Below, piece after piece: positions 38,349 through 46,523 of a stretch of 64,000 nt of DNA; the stretch's first letter is position 1, and every line of letters begins with the position of its first letter. The stretch is taken from positions 868,001-932,000 of the forward strand of contig CAVSWP010000011.1 of the NCBI GenBank assembly GCA_963731665.1, written 5' to 3'. The notes under the pieces were generated by a model. That model was not told the origin of the DNA, searched no databases, and saw only the letters and a list, made by a program, of their open reading frames with translations. Made by a program: the position numbers and the translations under genes. Source of the stretch: Chersky-840 sp035604715. GTDB lineage: Bacteria > Actinomycetota > Acidimicrobiia > Acidimicrobiales > UBA8190.

Positions 38349-39539
38349 ATGCAGGCTGACGAAGAGGCGTCGGGTACTTCGGCAGGCATGGTGGCCGATC
38401 TGGCCTCGTCGGACGATCCGCGCGCCATATCCCGCTCGTTGCGCGAAACCCCGGTCCTGCGCATCGACGACATGTTCACGCTGTTGACCCGCCGGGAGCA
38501 CGTCGAGGACGCCCTGAGGAAGTCGGCGCTGTTCTGCTGGAGCGAGGTCCCCATGGACCTGGGCAACATCAGGCCCCTCATCCCCCTGATGATCGACCCC
38601 CCGCAGCACGTCAAGTACCGCCGCATCCTCGACCCCCTGTTCGCCCCCAAGAAGATGGCGCTGCTCGAGGACGAGGTGGTGGCCCTGGTCAAGGAGCTGG
38701 TCGACGAGTTCGCAGCCCGCGGCTCGTGCGACCTGCACGAGGAATTCGCCGTTCCCCTGCCCTGCCGGGTCTTTCTGCGGCTCATGGGCCTGCCCCTCGC
38801 CGACCTGGACGTCTTCCTGGCCGTGAAGGACGACATCATCCGGCCCCCCGGGTTCACCATGGAGGAGCAGGCTCCGGCGCGCAAGGCCGCCGGGGAGACC
38901 GTCTACGCCTACTTCGACGCCGAGGTGAAGAAGCGCCGCACGGCGCCGCCCACCGACGACCTCCTCGGCCAGATCATGGAGAAAGAGGTCGACGGCATCC
39001 GCCTCACCGACGAGGAAGTGCTCGACATCTGCTTCTTGTTCATCATCGCCGGGCTCGACACCGTGACCGACTCCCTCGACTGCTTCTTCGCCTATCTGGC
39101 CCAGGAGCCCGACCAGCGACGCCTCCTGGTCGAGGACGAGTCGGCCATCCCCTCCGCCGTCGAGGAGCTGCTGCGGTGGGAGAGCCCCGTCCCGGCCGTG
39201 CCCCGGGTGGTGACCGAGGACGTCGAGTACGAAGGCTGCCCGGTGAAAGCGGGCGAGCAGGTCATGCTCCTGCTGGGGTCGGCCAACACCGACGACGCCG
39301 CCCATCCCGGGGTGGACTCCGTCGACCTGCGACGCAACCCCAACCCCCACCTGGCCTTCGGCGGCGGGGTGCACCGCTGCCTGGGGTCGCACCTGGCCCG
39401 GGTGGAGCTCCGGGTGGCATTGCGGGAGTTCCACCGCCGGATCCCCGACTACTGGCTCAAGCCCGGCACCGTGCTCGCCTACACGCCGGGGCTGCGGTCC
39501 CTCACCACCCTGCCGATCGAATTCCCGCCGGCCGGCTGA
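38349..39539 (+). CDS. Cytochrome P450 (second), with linked ferredoxin
   Basis: A 396-residue P450. Motifs: I-helix FIIAGLDTVTDS, K-helix EELLRW, haem loop FGGGVHRCLG with Cys344 as ligand. The I-helix has Asp-Thr in the usual acid-alcohol position. The start is ATG 38349, with GAGAGGAG 5 nt upstream; an earlier in-frame ATG at 38265 lacks support. A ferredoxin gene follows after 8 nt and is surely its electron donor. It is the first gene of the catabolic island and has the shared palindrome upstream, so it probably hydroxylates the substrate of that pathway. Confidence 0.92.
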   Translation: MQADEEASGTSAGMVADLASSDDPRAISRSLRETPVLRIDDMFTLLTRREHVEDALRKSALFCWSEVPMDLGNIRPLIPLMIDPPQHVKYRRILDPLFAPKKMALLEDEVVALVKELVDEFAARGSCDLHEEFAVPLPCRVFLRLMGLPLADLDVFLAVKDDIIRPPGFTMEEQAPARKAAGETVYAYFDAEVKKRRTAPPTDDLLGQIMEKEVDGIRLTDEEVLDICFLFIIAGLDTVTDSLDCFFAYLAQEPDQRRLLVEDESAIPSAVEELLRWESPVPAVPRVVTEDVEYEGCPVKAGEQVMLLLGSANTDDAAHPGVDSVDLRRNPNPHLAFGGGVHRCLGSHLARVELRVALREFHRRIPDYWLKPGTVLAYTPGLRSLTTLPIEFPPAG

Positions 39540-39547
39540 TCCGGGGG

Positions 39548-39739
39548 ATGCGCATCACGCTCGACACCGGGCTGTGCCAGGGCCACGGCCGCTGCTACAC
39601 GCTGGCTCCCGACCTGTTCGACTCCGACGACCTCGGGCACTGCGTGCTGCTCGTCGACGAGGTGCCCGCCGGGCACGAGGACGAGGCTCGCACCGGCGTC
39701 GACAACTGTCCCGAGCACGCCCTGACCCTGGAGCCGTAG
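39548..39739 (+). CDS. P450-linked ferredoxin, 3Fe-4S type with His in place of a Cys
   Basis: A 63-residue ferredoxin that feeds electrons to the adjacent P450. The cluster motif is Cys10-x2-His13-x2-Cys16 and then Cys54-Pro. His13 occupies the position that is Cys in four-Cys ferredoxins. This pattern occurs in actinobacterial P450 ferredoxins, where a 3Fe-4S cluster is usual. Another Cys (Cys32) is in the middle. ATG 39548 follows GGGGG. It ends 1 nt before the stop of the convergent thiolase-like gene. No ferredoxin reductase is nearby. Confidence 0.9.
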   Translation: MRITLDTGLCQGHGRCYTLAPDLFDSDDLGHCVLLVDEVPAGHEDEARTGVDNCPEHALTLEP

Positions 39740-39740
39740 C

Positions 39741-41273
39741 TCAGGCGCTGCGCATGGTGTTGCCCTCGGCGGCCGCGCCGAACACCACGCCGACCCCCAC
39801 GCCGTCCCCGTCGAGCAGCGCGGCTGTGAGCGACTCGTCGGCGCGGGCCACCGTCCGACGACCGCCCACGTCGACGAGACCGATGGCCTGCTGGGCGACG
39901 CCGTCGCGGTCGTAGCCGGCCGTGTACGCCACGATGGTGCCGGTGTCGCCGGACTCGACCGAGGGCTCCACCACCAGCGCGCTCGTCAAGGTGTCCACAT
40001 GTTCCTGGAGCAGCTCCGGTGGCCGGGGCGCCTCGTCGGGGGGGCGCCGGGTGTAGAGCCCCACGGAGTGCTTGGTCAGGTAGTAGCCGTTGCCGTGCAC
40101 CAGGGCGTGTTCGCCGTGTCCCTGGCGCAACCAGTGCAGCGCGTTGGCGATGGCGTGGGTGACGTAGTTGCTCCCCGGCCCGCCGTGATAGGGCAGGCCG
40201 CCGGTCAACGTGAGCGGCCGGGGGTCGTCAGCGGCGATGCCGAAGCTGTCCCTGGCCACCTCCACCGAGCTCGGGAAGCAGGCATAGAGGTCGAGGCCCT
40301 CGACCTCGTCCATGGTCACCCCGGCCGAGTCGAGCGCCCTCCGGGCGCACTCGGCCAGTGCGGGCGAGCGCTGCAGCACGGGCCGCTCCGACAGGTACCA
40401 CACGTCATGGGCGTCGGCCCATCCCCCGATGTAGGCGACTTCGTCGGCCCCCAGCCCCCACGACCGTGCCGTCGCGGCGTCGGTGACGATGACCGCCGCG
40501 CCCATGTCCACGTCCATGACGGCGTTCACGTACTTGGGGTAGGGGAAGAAGATCATCCGGTTGTCGGGCGTGACCGTCATGATCTGCGCGGCGTCGCGCC
40601 GCGTGGGGAACCACGACACCGGGTTGGCGGCCGCCACGGCGTTGAAGCGCGCCATGAGGTCTCCGATGGCGCCCCGCTGGGTGGCGGGGTCATGGCCGGC
40701 GCCGTGGGCCACGGCCGACTCCATCAGCGCGTACATGGTGGTGGCCTGCACGAGCCCGTGGGCGCGCTCCACCGGGTGCACCCCGAGGTCGGGCTCGAGC
40801 GGCGGCCACGTCTCGGGCCACCCTTCCGAGGTCGGCCAGTCGAGCTCGACCCCCTGCTTGCGGGCACGTCGGCGCGTGGCCAGGGCCTCGGCCCCGGCGA
40901 TGAGGACCCGGGGCCGCCGCCCGGCGGCCACCAGCTCGGCGGCCCGGTTCACCAGCCACTGCGGTATCGACCCCCCCATCCCCGAGCACCGCACCTCGGC
41001 GTGGCGCGCCCCGATGCGCCGGGCCAGCTCGGCCGCCGGGTCGCCGTGGCGAAGCGACAGGGAATGGACCATGTAGAGGTGCGTGAGGTCACGCAGCAGC
41101 GAGTCGGCGCCCCCGGCCCGGTTGGCGGCCTTGGCCCCGGGCACGTCGTCGGCGGCGCGCCGGGCGGCGTCGTGCATCAGCGCGAACGGGTCCGGCGACG
41201 CGCCGGGATCGGTCTCTCGGTTGGTGACCTGGCCGGCGCCCACCACCACGGGGACCCGGCTCCAGTCCGTCAC
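39741..41273 (-). CDS. Thiolase-superfamily acetyl-CoA acetyltransferase-like protein
   Basis: A 510-residue thiolase-fold protein, about 110 residues longer than a classical thiolase. The N-terminal half has the VVVGAGQVTNRE start and RCSGMGGSIPQWLVNRAAEL, where Cys is at the nucleophile position. The C-terminal half has VEGLDLYACFPSSVEVA and TGGLPYHGGPGSNYVTHAIA, with a His in place of the GHP motif. The last 100 residues are an added beta-rich domain, typical of this subgroup. It may cleave or form a C-C bond on a CoA thioester; the direction is unknown. GTG 41273 follows the amidohydrolase by 37 nt, so the two are co-transcribed. Confidence 0.82.
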   Translation of the reverse strand: MTDWSRVPVVVGAGQVTNRETDPGASPDPFALMHDAARRAADDVPGAKAANRAGGADSLLRDLTHLYMVHSLSLRHGDPAAELARRIGARHAEVRCSGMGGSIPQWLVNRAAELVAAGRRPRVLIAGAEALATRRRARKQGVELDWPTSEGWPETWPPLEPDLGVHPVERAHGLVQATTMYALMESAVAHGAGHDPATQRGAIGDLMARFNAVAAANPVSWFPTRRDAAQIMTVTPDNRMIFFPYPKYVNAVMDVDMGAAVIVTDAATARSWGLGADEVAYIGGWADAHDVWYLSERPVLQRSPALAECARRALDSAGVTMDEVEGLDLYACFPSSVEVARDSFGIAADDPRPLTLTGGLPYHGGPGSNYVTHAIANALHWLRQGHGEHALVHGNGYYLTKHSVGLYTRRPPDEAPRPPELLQEHVDTLTSALVVEPSVESGDTGTIVAYTAGYDRDGVAQQAIGLVDVGGRRTVARADESLTAALLDGDGVGVGVVFGAAAEGNTMRSA

Positions 41274-41310
41274 CCGCCTTGCTCGAGCGCCATGTGTCGG
41301 TGGAGCCGAC

Positions 41311-42591
41311 TCAGTCGTGCTTCTCGGCGAGGGCGCCCAGGTCCGCCGCCAGGGTCTTCTTGCGCTCGCCGGTGTGGCGTCGGGGCCGGATCGAGGTGTC
41401 CACGTCGGCCGACTCGGCCCGCAGCGCCGACACCTTGCACCGGTCCTTGGGCCGCTGGGCGAAGGGGTCGAAGCGGAACAGGCGCATGGCGTTCTCGTGG
41501 GTGATCTTGTTGACGTCGGAGTCCGGTACCCCGGCCAGGTACTTCATGGCGATCTCGGGGGCATTGGGCCACGTCGAGTCGGAGTGGGGGTAGTCGCACT
41601 CCCAGCACACGTTGTCGAGCTCGAGGAAGCGACGGTTCTCCACGCCGAAGGCGTCGTCGATGAAGCAGGTGACGATGCGCTCCTTGAACACCTGGCTCGG
41701 GAGCATGTCGCCGAAGTCCTGTCCCGTCCACTTGTGGTGGTGCTGGTAGACGTAGTCCACCCGCTCGAGGAAGTACGGGATCCAGCCGATCCCACCCTCG
41801 GACAGAGCGATGCGCAGGGCGGGGTACTTGCGCAGCACCGGGGAGAACAGCAGATCGGCGGCGCACTGGATGATGTTCACCGGCTGCAGCGCGATGAGCA
41901 CGTCGAAGGGGGCGTCGGGCGCAGTGATGGCCAGCTGCGACGAGGAGCCGATGTGCAGGCACACCACCATCCCCTCCTCCTCGCATGCCTTCCAGAAGGG
42001 GTCCCAATGGTCGGAGTGGAAGCTCGGCCACCCCAGCTTGGAGGGGTTCTCCGAGAAGGTCACGGCGTGGCACCCCTTGGCCGCCACCCGGCGCACCTCC
42101 GAGGCCATGAGGGCGGGGTCCCAGATGGGGGGGATGGCGAGCGGGATGAACCGGCCCGGGTAGGCGCCGCACCAGCTCTCGATGTGCCAGTCGTTGTAGG
42201 CCCGGAGCATGTCGATGGCCAGCTCCTTGTCGTCGGTCCGGGCGAACAGCTGGCCGCAGAACTGGACGAAGGAGGGAAAGCACATGGACCCCAGCACGCC
42301 GTTGGCGTTCATGTCCCGGATTCGCTCGTTGATGTCGTAGCAGCCCGGGCGCATCTCCTCGAAGGAGGTGGGCTCGATCCCGTACTCCTCGGGGGGTCGC
42401 CCCACCACGGCGTTGAGGCCCACGTTGGGGATGAGGTTGCCCTCGAACGACCACACGTCGGTGCCGTCGTCGTTGTGAATGATGCGCGGGGCGCGGTCCT
42501 TCCACTTCGCCGGGACGCGGCCCTCGAACATGTCCGGAGGCTCGACGACGTGGTCGTCGACGCTCACGAGGATGAGATCTTCAGCTTGCAT
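41311..42591 (-). CDS. Amidohydrolase-2 (ACMSD-like) family protein, first copy
   Basis: A 426-residue TIM-barrel metal-dependent hydrolase or decarboxylase. The N-terminus VSVDDHVVEPPDMFEG is the usual modified metal motif of this group. Later motifs are SFHSDHWDPFWKACEEEG, VVCLHIGSSS, and CWECDYPHSDSTWPNA, containing the conserved Asp and His metal ligands. Members include ACMSD-type decarboxylases and ring hydrolases. A paralogue is at 53970. ATG 42591 has GGGAGGGAG upstream. Palindromic operator 2 lies in the 96-bp divergent gap to the AMP-ligase gene. Confidence 0.85.
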   Translation of the reverse strand: MQAEDLILVSVDDHVVEPPDMFEGRVPAKWKDRAPRIIHNDDGTDVWSFEGNLIPNVGLNAVVGRPPEEYGIEPTSFEEMRPGCYDINERIRDMNANGVLGSMCFPSFVQFCGQLFARTDDKELAIDMLRAYNDWHIESWCGAYPGRFIPLAIPPIWDPALMASEVRRVAAKGCHAVTFSENPSKLGWPSFHSDHWDPFWKACEEEGMVVCLHIGSSSQLAITAPDAPFDVLIALQPVNIIQCAADLLFSPVLRKYPALRIALSEGGIGWIPYFLERVDYVYQHHHKWTGQDFGDMLPSQVFKERIVTCFIDDAFGVENRRFLELDNVCWECDYPHSDSTWPNAPEIAMKYLAGVPDSDVNKITHENAMRLFRFDPFAQRPKDRCKVSALRAESADVDTSIRPRRHTGERKKTLAADLGALAEKHD

Positions 42592-42636
42592 CGCGCTCCC
42601 TCCCCCAACGTCCACGCACGACTGGCGATCATATAC

Positions 42637-42652
42637 CTGACATCCGTGTCAG
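42637..42652. promoter_or_regulatory. Palindromic operator 2
   Basis: CTGACATCCGTGTCAG. Arms CTGACA and TGTCAG are perfect over 6 bp around TCCG. It lies in the divergent gap, 45 bp before the amidohydrolase start and 35 bp before the AMP-ligase start, so a repressor here could block both promoters. Confidence 0.7.
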
Positions 42653-42687
42653 GCACAGGACGGCGGGCGGTCCTACACTTCCGCCCG

Positions 42688-44211
42688 ATGCCCGCCGACG
42701 CGCCCCGAGGACTGGCCGCCGTGGCCGGGGCCGACCCCGAGCGGGTGGCGCTGGTGCTCGGCGACCGGCGCACGACCTACGGCGAGCTCGACGCCGCCGC
42801 CAACGCCATGGCCTACGCCCTGACCCGGTACGTGTCGCGCCCCGGCGGCCGCGTGGCGGTCATGCTCGGCAACTCGACAGAGGTCTTCGCCGTCTGGCAC
42901 GGCGCCACCCGGCTCGGCGCCCTCGTGGTCCCCATCTCGACACGGCTCACCGAGAGCGAGGTGGCCTACATCGTGGAGGACTCGGGCGCCGCCGTGCTGG
43001 TGCACGACGGGTCGCCCGTGGCCCGCGCCGCGGCGGCCCGGGCCGGGGTCCCGGGGCTCGACGTCTCGGGTTTCGATGCTTCGGGGGCGCCGGCGGGTGC
43101 GGCCGGGCCGCCCACCGAGGAGTTCCTGGGCACCCCGGTGATCGCCATGACCTACACCTCGGGGACCACGGGGCGGCCCAAGGGCATCGCCCGGGCGGCG
43201 CCCGCCCCGGCGCGCCACACGCCGCCGAACCCCTTCGCCAGCTTCTGGGGTTTCGGTCCCGACGACGTCCATCTCATGGCCGGGCCCATGTACCACACCG
43301 CCCCGAGCGCCTACGCGCTCATGAGCCTGGGCGAAGGAGGCACCGTGGTGATCATGCCCCGGTGGGACGCCACCGAGTGCCTGCGGCTCATCGAGGCCGA
43401 GCGGGTGACCACGGCGCAGATGGTCCCGGCCAACTTCATCCGCATCCTCGAGGCCGACTGGCGCGGCTATGACCGTTCCAGCGTGCGCAAGGTCCTGCAC
43501 GCGGCGGCGCCGTGCCCCGTGCCAGTGAAGCGCCGGATCATCGAGGTGTTCCCGCCGGGCACGGTGTGGGAGTACTACGGCGCCAGTGAGGGGATGGCAT
43601 CGGTCGTCTCGCCCGAGGAGTGGCTGGCCAAGCCGGGCACGGTGGGACGTCCCTTCCCGGGCCTGAGCGTGCGCATCGTGGACGAGGACGGCGCCGAGCT
43701 GGCCCCGGGTGAGGTGGGATCGGTGTACGTGTCGGCCTTCGCCGGCCAGCGCTTCGAGTACCACAACGCCCCCGACAAGACCCAGTCGGCCTGGCACGGG
43801 GACTACTTCACGGTCGGGGACATGGGATGGCTCGACGAGGACGGGTACCTGTTCCTGGCCGACCGGCGCACGGACCTGATCATCAGCGGCGGGGTCAACA
43901 TCTACCCGGCCGAGGTCGAGGCGGCGCTGATCGAGGACGACGACGTGGTGGACGCGGCGGTGATCGGCCTGCCCGACGAGCGCATGGGCCAGAAGGTGCA
44001 CGCCGTGGTGGAGCTGCGCCCCACGGCGCCACGCGACGCCGACGCCCTGACGGCGCGCCTGGCCGGTCGCCTGGCGGACTTCAAGCTCCCCCGGACGCTG
44101 GAGTTCGTCGACGAGCTGCCGCGCGAGCCCAACGGCAAGGTGCTCAAGACCAGACTGCGCCAAGAGCGGATGCAACCGGCCCCGGCCGGTGGAGGGGAGA
44201 CCACGACATGA
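42688..44211 (+). CDS. AMP-forming acyl-CoA synthetase (FadD-like)
   Basis: A 507-residue ANL-superfamily ligase that activates a carboxylic acid to its CoA thioester. Motifs are intact: A3 YTSGTTGRPKGIA, A5 YYGASEGM, A7 YFTVGDMGWLDEDGYLFLADR, A8 RRTDLIISGGVNIYPAEVE and A10 PREPNGKVLKTRLRQ, with both the A3 and the A10 lysines present. The start is ATG 42688; the open frame extends further upstream, but that part lies in the promoter and the shadow of another gene. It overlaps the aldehyde dehydrogenase by 4 nt (ATGA). Confidence 0.92.
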   Translation: MPADAPRGLAAVAGADPERVALVLGDRRTTYGELDAAANAMAYALTRYVSRPGGRVAVMLGNSTEVFAVWHGATRLGALVVPISTRLTESEVAYIVEDSGAAVLVHDGSPVARAAAARAGVPGLDVSGFDASGAPAGAAGPPTEEFLGTPVIAMTYTSGTTGRPKGIARAAPAPARHTPPNPFASFWGFGPDDVHLMAGPMYHTAPSAYALMSLGEGGTVVIMPRWDATECLRLIEAERVTTAQMVPANFIRILEADWRGYDRSSVRKVLHAAAPCPVPVKRRIIEVFPPGTVWEYYGASEGMASVVSPEEWLAKPGTVGRPFPGLSVRIVDEDGAELAPGEVGSVYVSAFAGQRFEYHNAPDKTQSAWHGDYFTVGDMGWLDEDGYLFLADRRTDLIISGGVNIYPAEVEAALIEDDDVVDAAVIGLPDERMGQKVHAVVELRPTAPRDADALTARLAGRLADFKLPRTLEFVDELPREPNGKVLKTRLRQERMQPAPAGGGETTT

Positions 44212-45689
44212 CCGAGGCACACGACGTGCGGGGCGAAGCCCGGCTCCTCATCGACGGCAAGCTCGTCGAGGCGAGCTCGGGGGCGACGTTCGCCAACATC
44301 GACCCGACCACCGAGGAGGTCCTGGGGGACACCGCCGACGGCACCGCCGCAGACATGTCCTCGGCCATCGCGGCGGCCCGCCGGGCCTTCGACGAGTCGA
44401 CGTGGTCCACCGACCACGAGCTGCGCCGCCGCTGCCTGGAGCAACTGCACGCCGCCACCCTGGCCCACATCGAGGAGTTGCGCGCCGTCACCGTGGCCGA
44501 GGTGGGCAGCCCCATCGCCCTGACCTATGCCAACCAGGTCGACCTCCCCATCGAGGACCTCGCCTTCTGGGTCGACAAGCCGGTGTCCTACGAGTACGAG
44601 CACTGGCTCCCCGAGCGCGACGTCTTCGGCCAGCCCCAGCGCCGCCTGGTGCGGCGCGAGCCCGTCGGGGTGGTCGGCGCCATCACCCCGTGGAACTTCC
44701 CGCTCAACCTGAACCTGGCCAAGCTGGGACCGGCCCTGGCGGCGGGCAACACGGTGGTGCTCAAGCCCGCCCCCGACACGCCGTGGTCGGCCACCGTCCT
44801 GGGCCGGATCATCGCCGAGGAGACCGACATCCCCGCCGGCGTGGTCAACGTGGTGGCGTCGTCGGACCACCTCGTGGGCGAGGTCCTCACCACCGACCCC
44901 CGCGTGGACATGATCACGTTCACCGGGTCCACGATCACGGGTCGGCGCATCATGGCCAAGGGATCGGAGACGGTGAAGAACGTGTTCCTCGAGCTCGGCG
45001 GCAAGTCCGCCAACATCGTCCTCGACGACGCCCCGGACCCCGGCGGTGCCATCGCCGTGAGCGCCATCGGCGTGTGCACCCACTCCGGGCAGGGCTGCGC
45101 CATCACCACCCGGCTCCTGGTCCCGCGCTCGCGCTACGACGAGTTCGTGGAGCTGGCCGACGCCATGATGGCCGGGGTGACCTACGGCGACCCGTGGGAC
45201 TCGGCCAACCTCCAGGGCCCGCTCATCAGCGCCAAGCAACGCGACCGGGTCATGGGGTACATCGAGAAGGGCAAGGCCGAGGGTGCCCGGCTGGTGCGGG
45301 GCGGGTCGAGGCCGACCCAGTTCGACAAGGGCTTCTTCGTGGAGCCCACCCTGTTCGCCGACGTCGACCCCTCGGCCACCATCGCCCAGGAGGAGATCTT
45401 CGGGCCCGTGCTGGCGGTCATCGCCTTCGAGGACGACGACGACGCCGTGCGCATCGCCAACGACTCCATCTATGGACTGTCGGGCGCGGTCACCAGCGCA
45501 TCGGAGGAGCGCGCCATGGCCGTCGCCCGGCGCGTGCGCACCGGGACCCTCATGGTGAACGGGGGCTTTTGGAACGCGCCCGACGTCCCCTTCGGCGGCT
45601 ACCGCCAGAGCGGCGTGGGGCGGGAGAACGGGGTGGAAGGCTTCGAGGAGTACCTCGAGACCAAGGCCATCGCCCTCCCGGCGCGCTGA
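44208..45689 (+). CDS. NAD(P)-dependent aldehyde dehydrogenase
   Basis: A 493-residue ALDH that oxidises an aldehyde to the acid, which the coupled ligase could then activate. The NAD-binding segment is ITFTGSTITGRRIM, the general base is Glu262 in LELGGKSAN, and the nucleophile is Cys297 in HSGQGCAITTR. The C-terminal GYRQSGVGRENGVEGFEEYLETK is typical. Translation is coupled to the ligase through ATGA. The pair fits oxidation of an alcohol or aldehyde side chain. Confidence 0.95.
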   Translation: MTEAHDVRGEARLLIDGKLVEASSGATFANIDPTTEEVLGDTADGTAADMSSAIAAARRAFDESTWSTDHELRRRCLEQLHAATLAHIEELRAVTVAEVGSPIALTYANQVDLPIEDLAFWVDKPVSYEYEHWLPERDVFGQPQRRLVRREPVGVVGAITPWNFPLNLNLAKLGPALAAGNTVVLKPAPDTPWSATVLGRIIAEETDIPAGVVNVVASSDHLVGEVLTTDPRVDMITFTGSTITGRRIMAKGSETVKNVFLELGGKSANIVLDDAPDPGGAIAVSAIGVCTHSGQGCAITTRLLVPRSRYDEFVELADAMMAGVTYGDPWDSANLQGPLISAKQRDRVMGYIEKGKAEGARLVRGGSRPTQFDKGFFVEPTLFADVDPSATIAQEEIFGPVLAVIAFEDDDDAVRIANDSIYGLSGAVTSASEERAMAVARRVRTGTLMVNGGFWNAPDVPFGGYRQSGVGRENGVEGFEEYLETKAIALPAR

Positions 45690-45972
45690 ACCCGGACGCC
45701 GCAAGGTCCGCCCACACTTTGGGGGCTCCGAGCTCGGGGCGGCGAGCCCACCCGAGGTTCGACCCCGTCTGACCGACTGGGAACATCGCCTCGTCGGCCC
45801 TGGTTCTGTGGCGAGGCGAATTACATCCGTGTTGTTCCTTCGCTGAGCTGCGAACTCTGACTACGTCTTTCCCCTGGCCAGCCGGTGTTTTCCCCGTCCC
45901 CTCTGGCAATTCCGATTTTTACTCACTACAAACTAGTGAGCAGAGGATGGCAGACCCACAGGAGGGGCAGCC
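45690..45972. promoter_or_regulatory. Intergenic region upstream of the winged-helix gene
   Basis: A 283-bp gap with no convincing gene. An inverted repeat of CTCACTA (45922-45928) and TAGTGAG (45934-45940), with 5 nt between, lies 33 bp before the next start. It follows an AT-rich GATTTTTA stretch that could hold a promoter. This looks like an operator for autoregulation by the downstream protein. Confidence 0.55.
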
Positions 45973-46449
45973 GTGGATGCGCTCGACGAGTACGGCGATC
46001 AACTGTTCGGACGCCGCATTCGCCTGCGCGTCCTGTTGTGGGCCGACGAACAGCGCGACGTGTTCAACCAGTCCGAGGCGGCCAAGGGAGTCGAATACAG
46101 CTCTTCGGGAGAAGTCGCCAAGGAACTGGAGCGCTTGGTCCGGCTCGGCATGCTCAGAAAGTTCGGACGGTCATCTCGTGTGGGCCCGCAGAACTATCTC
46201 CGCGTTGATCACCCCGGGTGGGTGATCGCCGGGGCGGCCCGGCGCGCCGTTGACGCCGGTCTGCAGGAGACGGAGGCCGAGCCGAATTCGGCCCGGGTGG
46301 ATCGAGCCCGGGTGGATCGAGGTCGGGTGGATCGAGGTCGGGTGGATCGAGGTCGGGTGGATCGAGGTCGGGTGGATCGAGGTCGGGTGGATCGAGAAGG
46401 AACCACCCGTGCGGGAGTGCAGCCCATTCACAGCCGTCATCCGGATTGA
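45973..46449 (+). CDS. Winged-helix protein with a basic RVDRG-repeat tail
   Basis: A 158-residue protein, probably a DNA-binding regulator. Residues about 1-80 form a winged helix: RRIRLRVLLWADEQRDVFNQ, then GEVAKELERLVRLGMLRKFG and RVGPQNYLRV as a wing. The C-terminal part is seven tandem copies of a 5-residue Arg-Val-Asp-Arg-Gly/Ala unit, encoded by a 15-bp DNA repeat, giving an Arg-rich tail. The start is GTG 45973, with GGAGGGG 5 nt before it. An inverted repeat upstream is a candidate self-operator. It lies between two catabolic units, so it may control one of them, but it does not look like a TetR protein. I cannot name its family. Confidence 0.7.
   Translation: MDALDEYGDQLFGRRIRLRVLLWADEQRDVFNQSEAAKGVEYSSSGEVAKELERLVRLGMLRKFGRSSRVGPQNYLRVDHPGWVIAGAARRAVDAGLQETEAEPNSARVDRARVDRGRVDRGRVDRGRVDRGRVDRGRVDREGTTRAGVQPIHSRHPD
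46294..46398 (+). repeat. Seven 15-bp tandem repeats
   Basis: A 15-bp unit, CGGGTGGATCGAGGT with small changes in the first and last copies, is repeated seven times. It is coding and in frame, so copy number can vary without frameshift. It is not a CRISPR, as there are no spacers. Confidence 0.9.
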
Positions 46450-46523
46450 CGACGAGCGGGGCGCACCACGACGCACGCGCCGAAAGCACGCGCCGAGAGC
46501 ACGCGTGAAAGGAGAGAGGGCCT

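Noticed and set aside
41083..42687. N-terminal extension of the AMP-ligase to 41083
   Set aside because: It is antisense to the amidohydrolase and crosses palindrome 2. The ANL domain starts after ATG 42688.
46294..46398. CRISPR-like array
   Set aside because: The 15-bp units are head to tail without spacers and are in frame within a protein. No cas genes are nearby.
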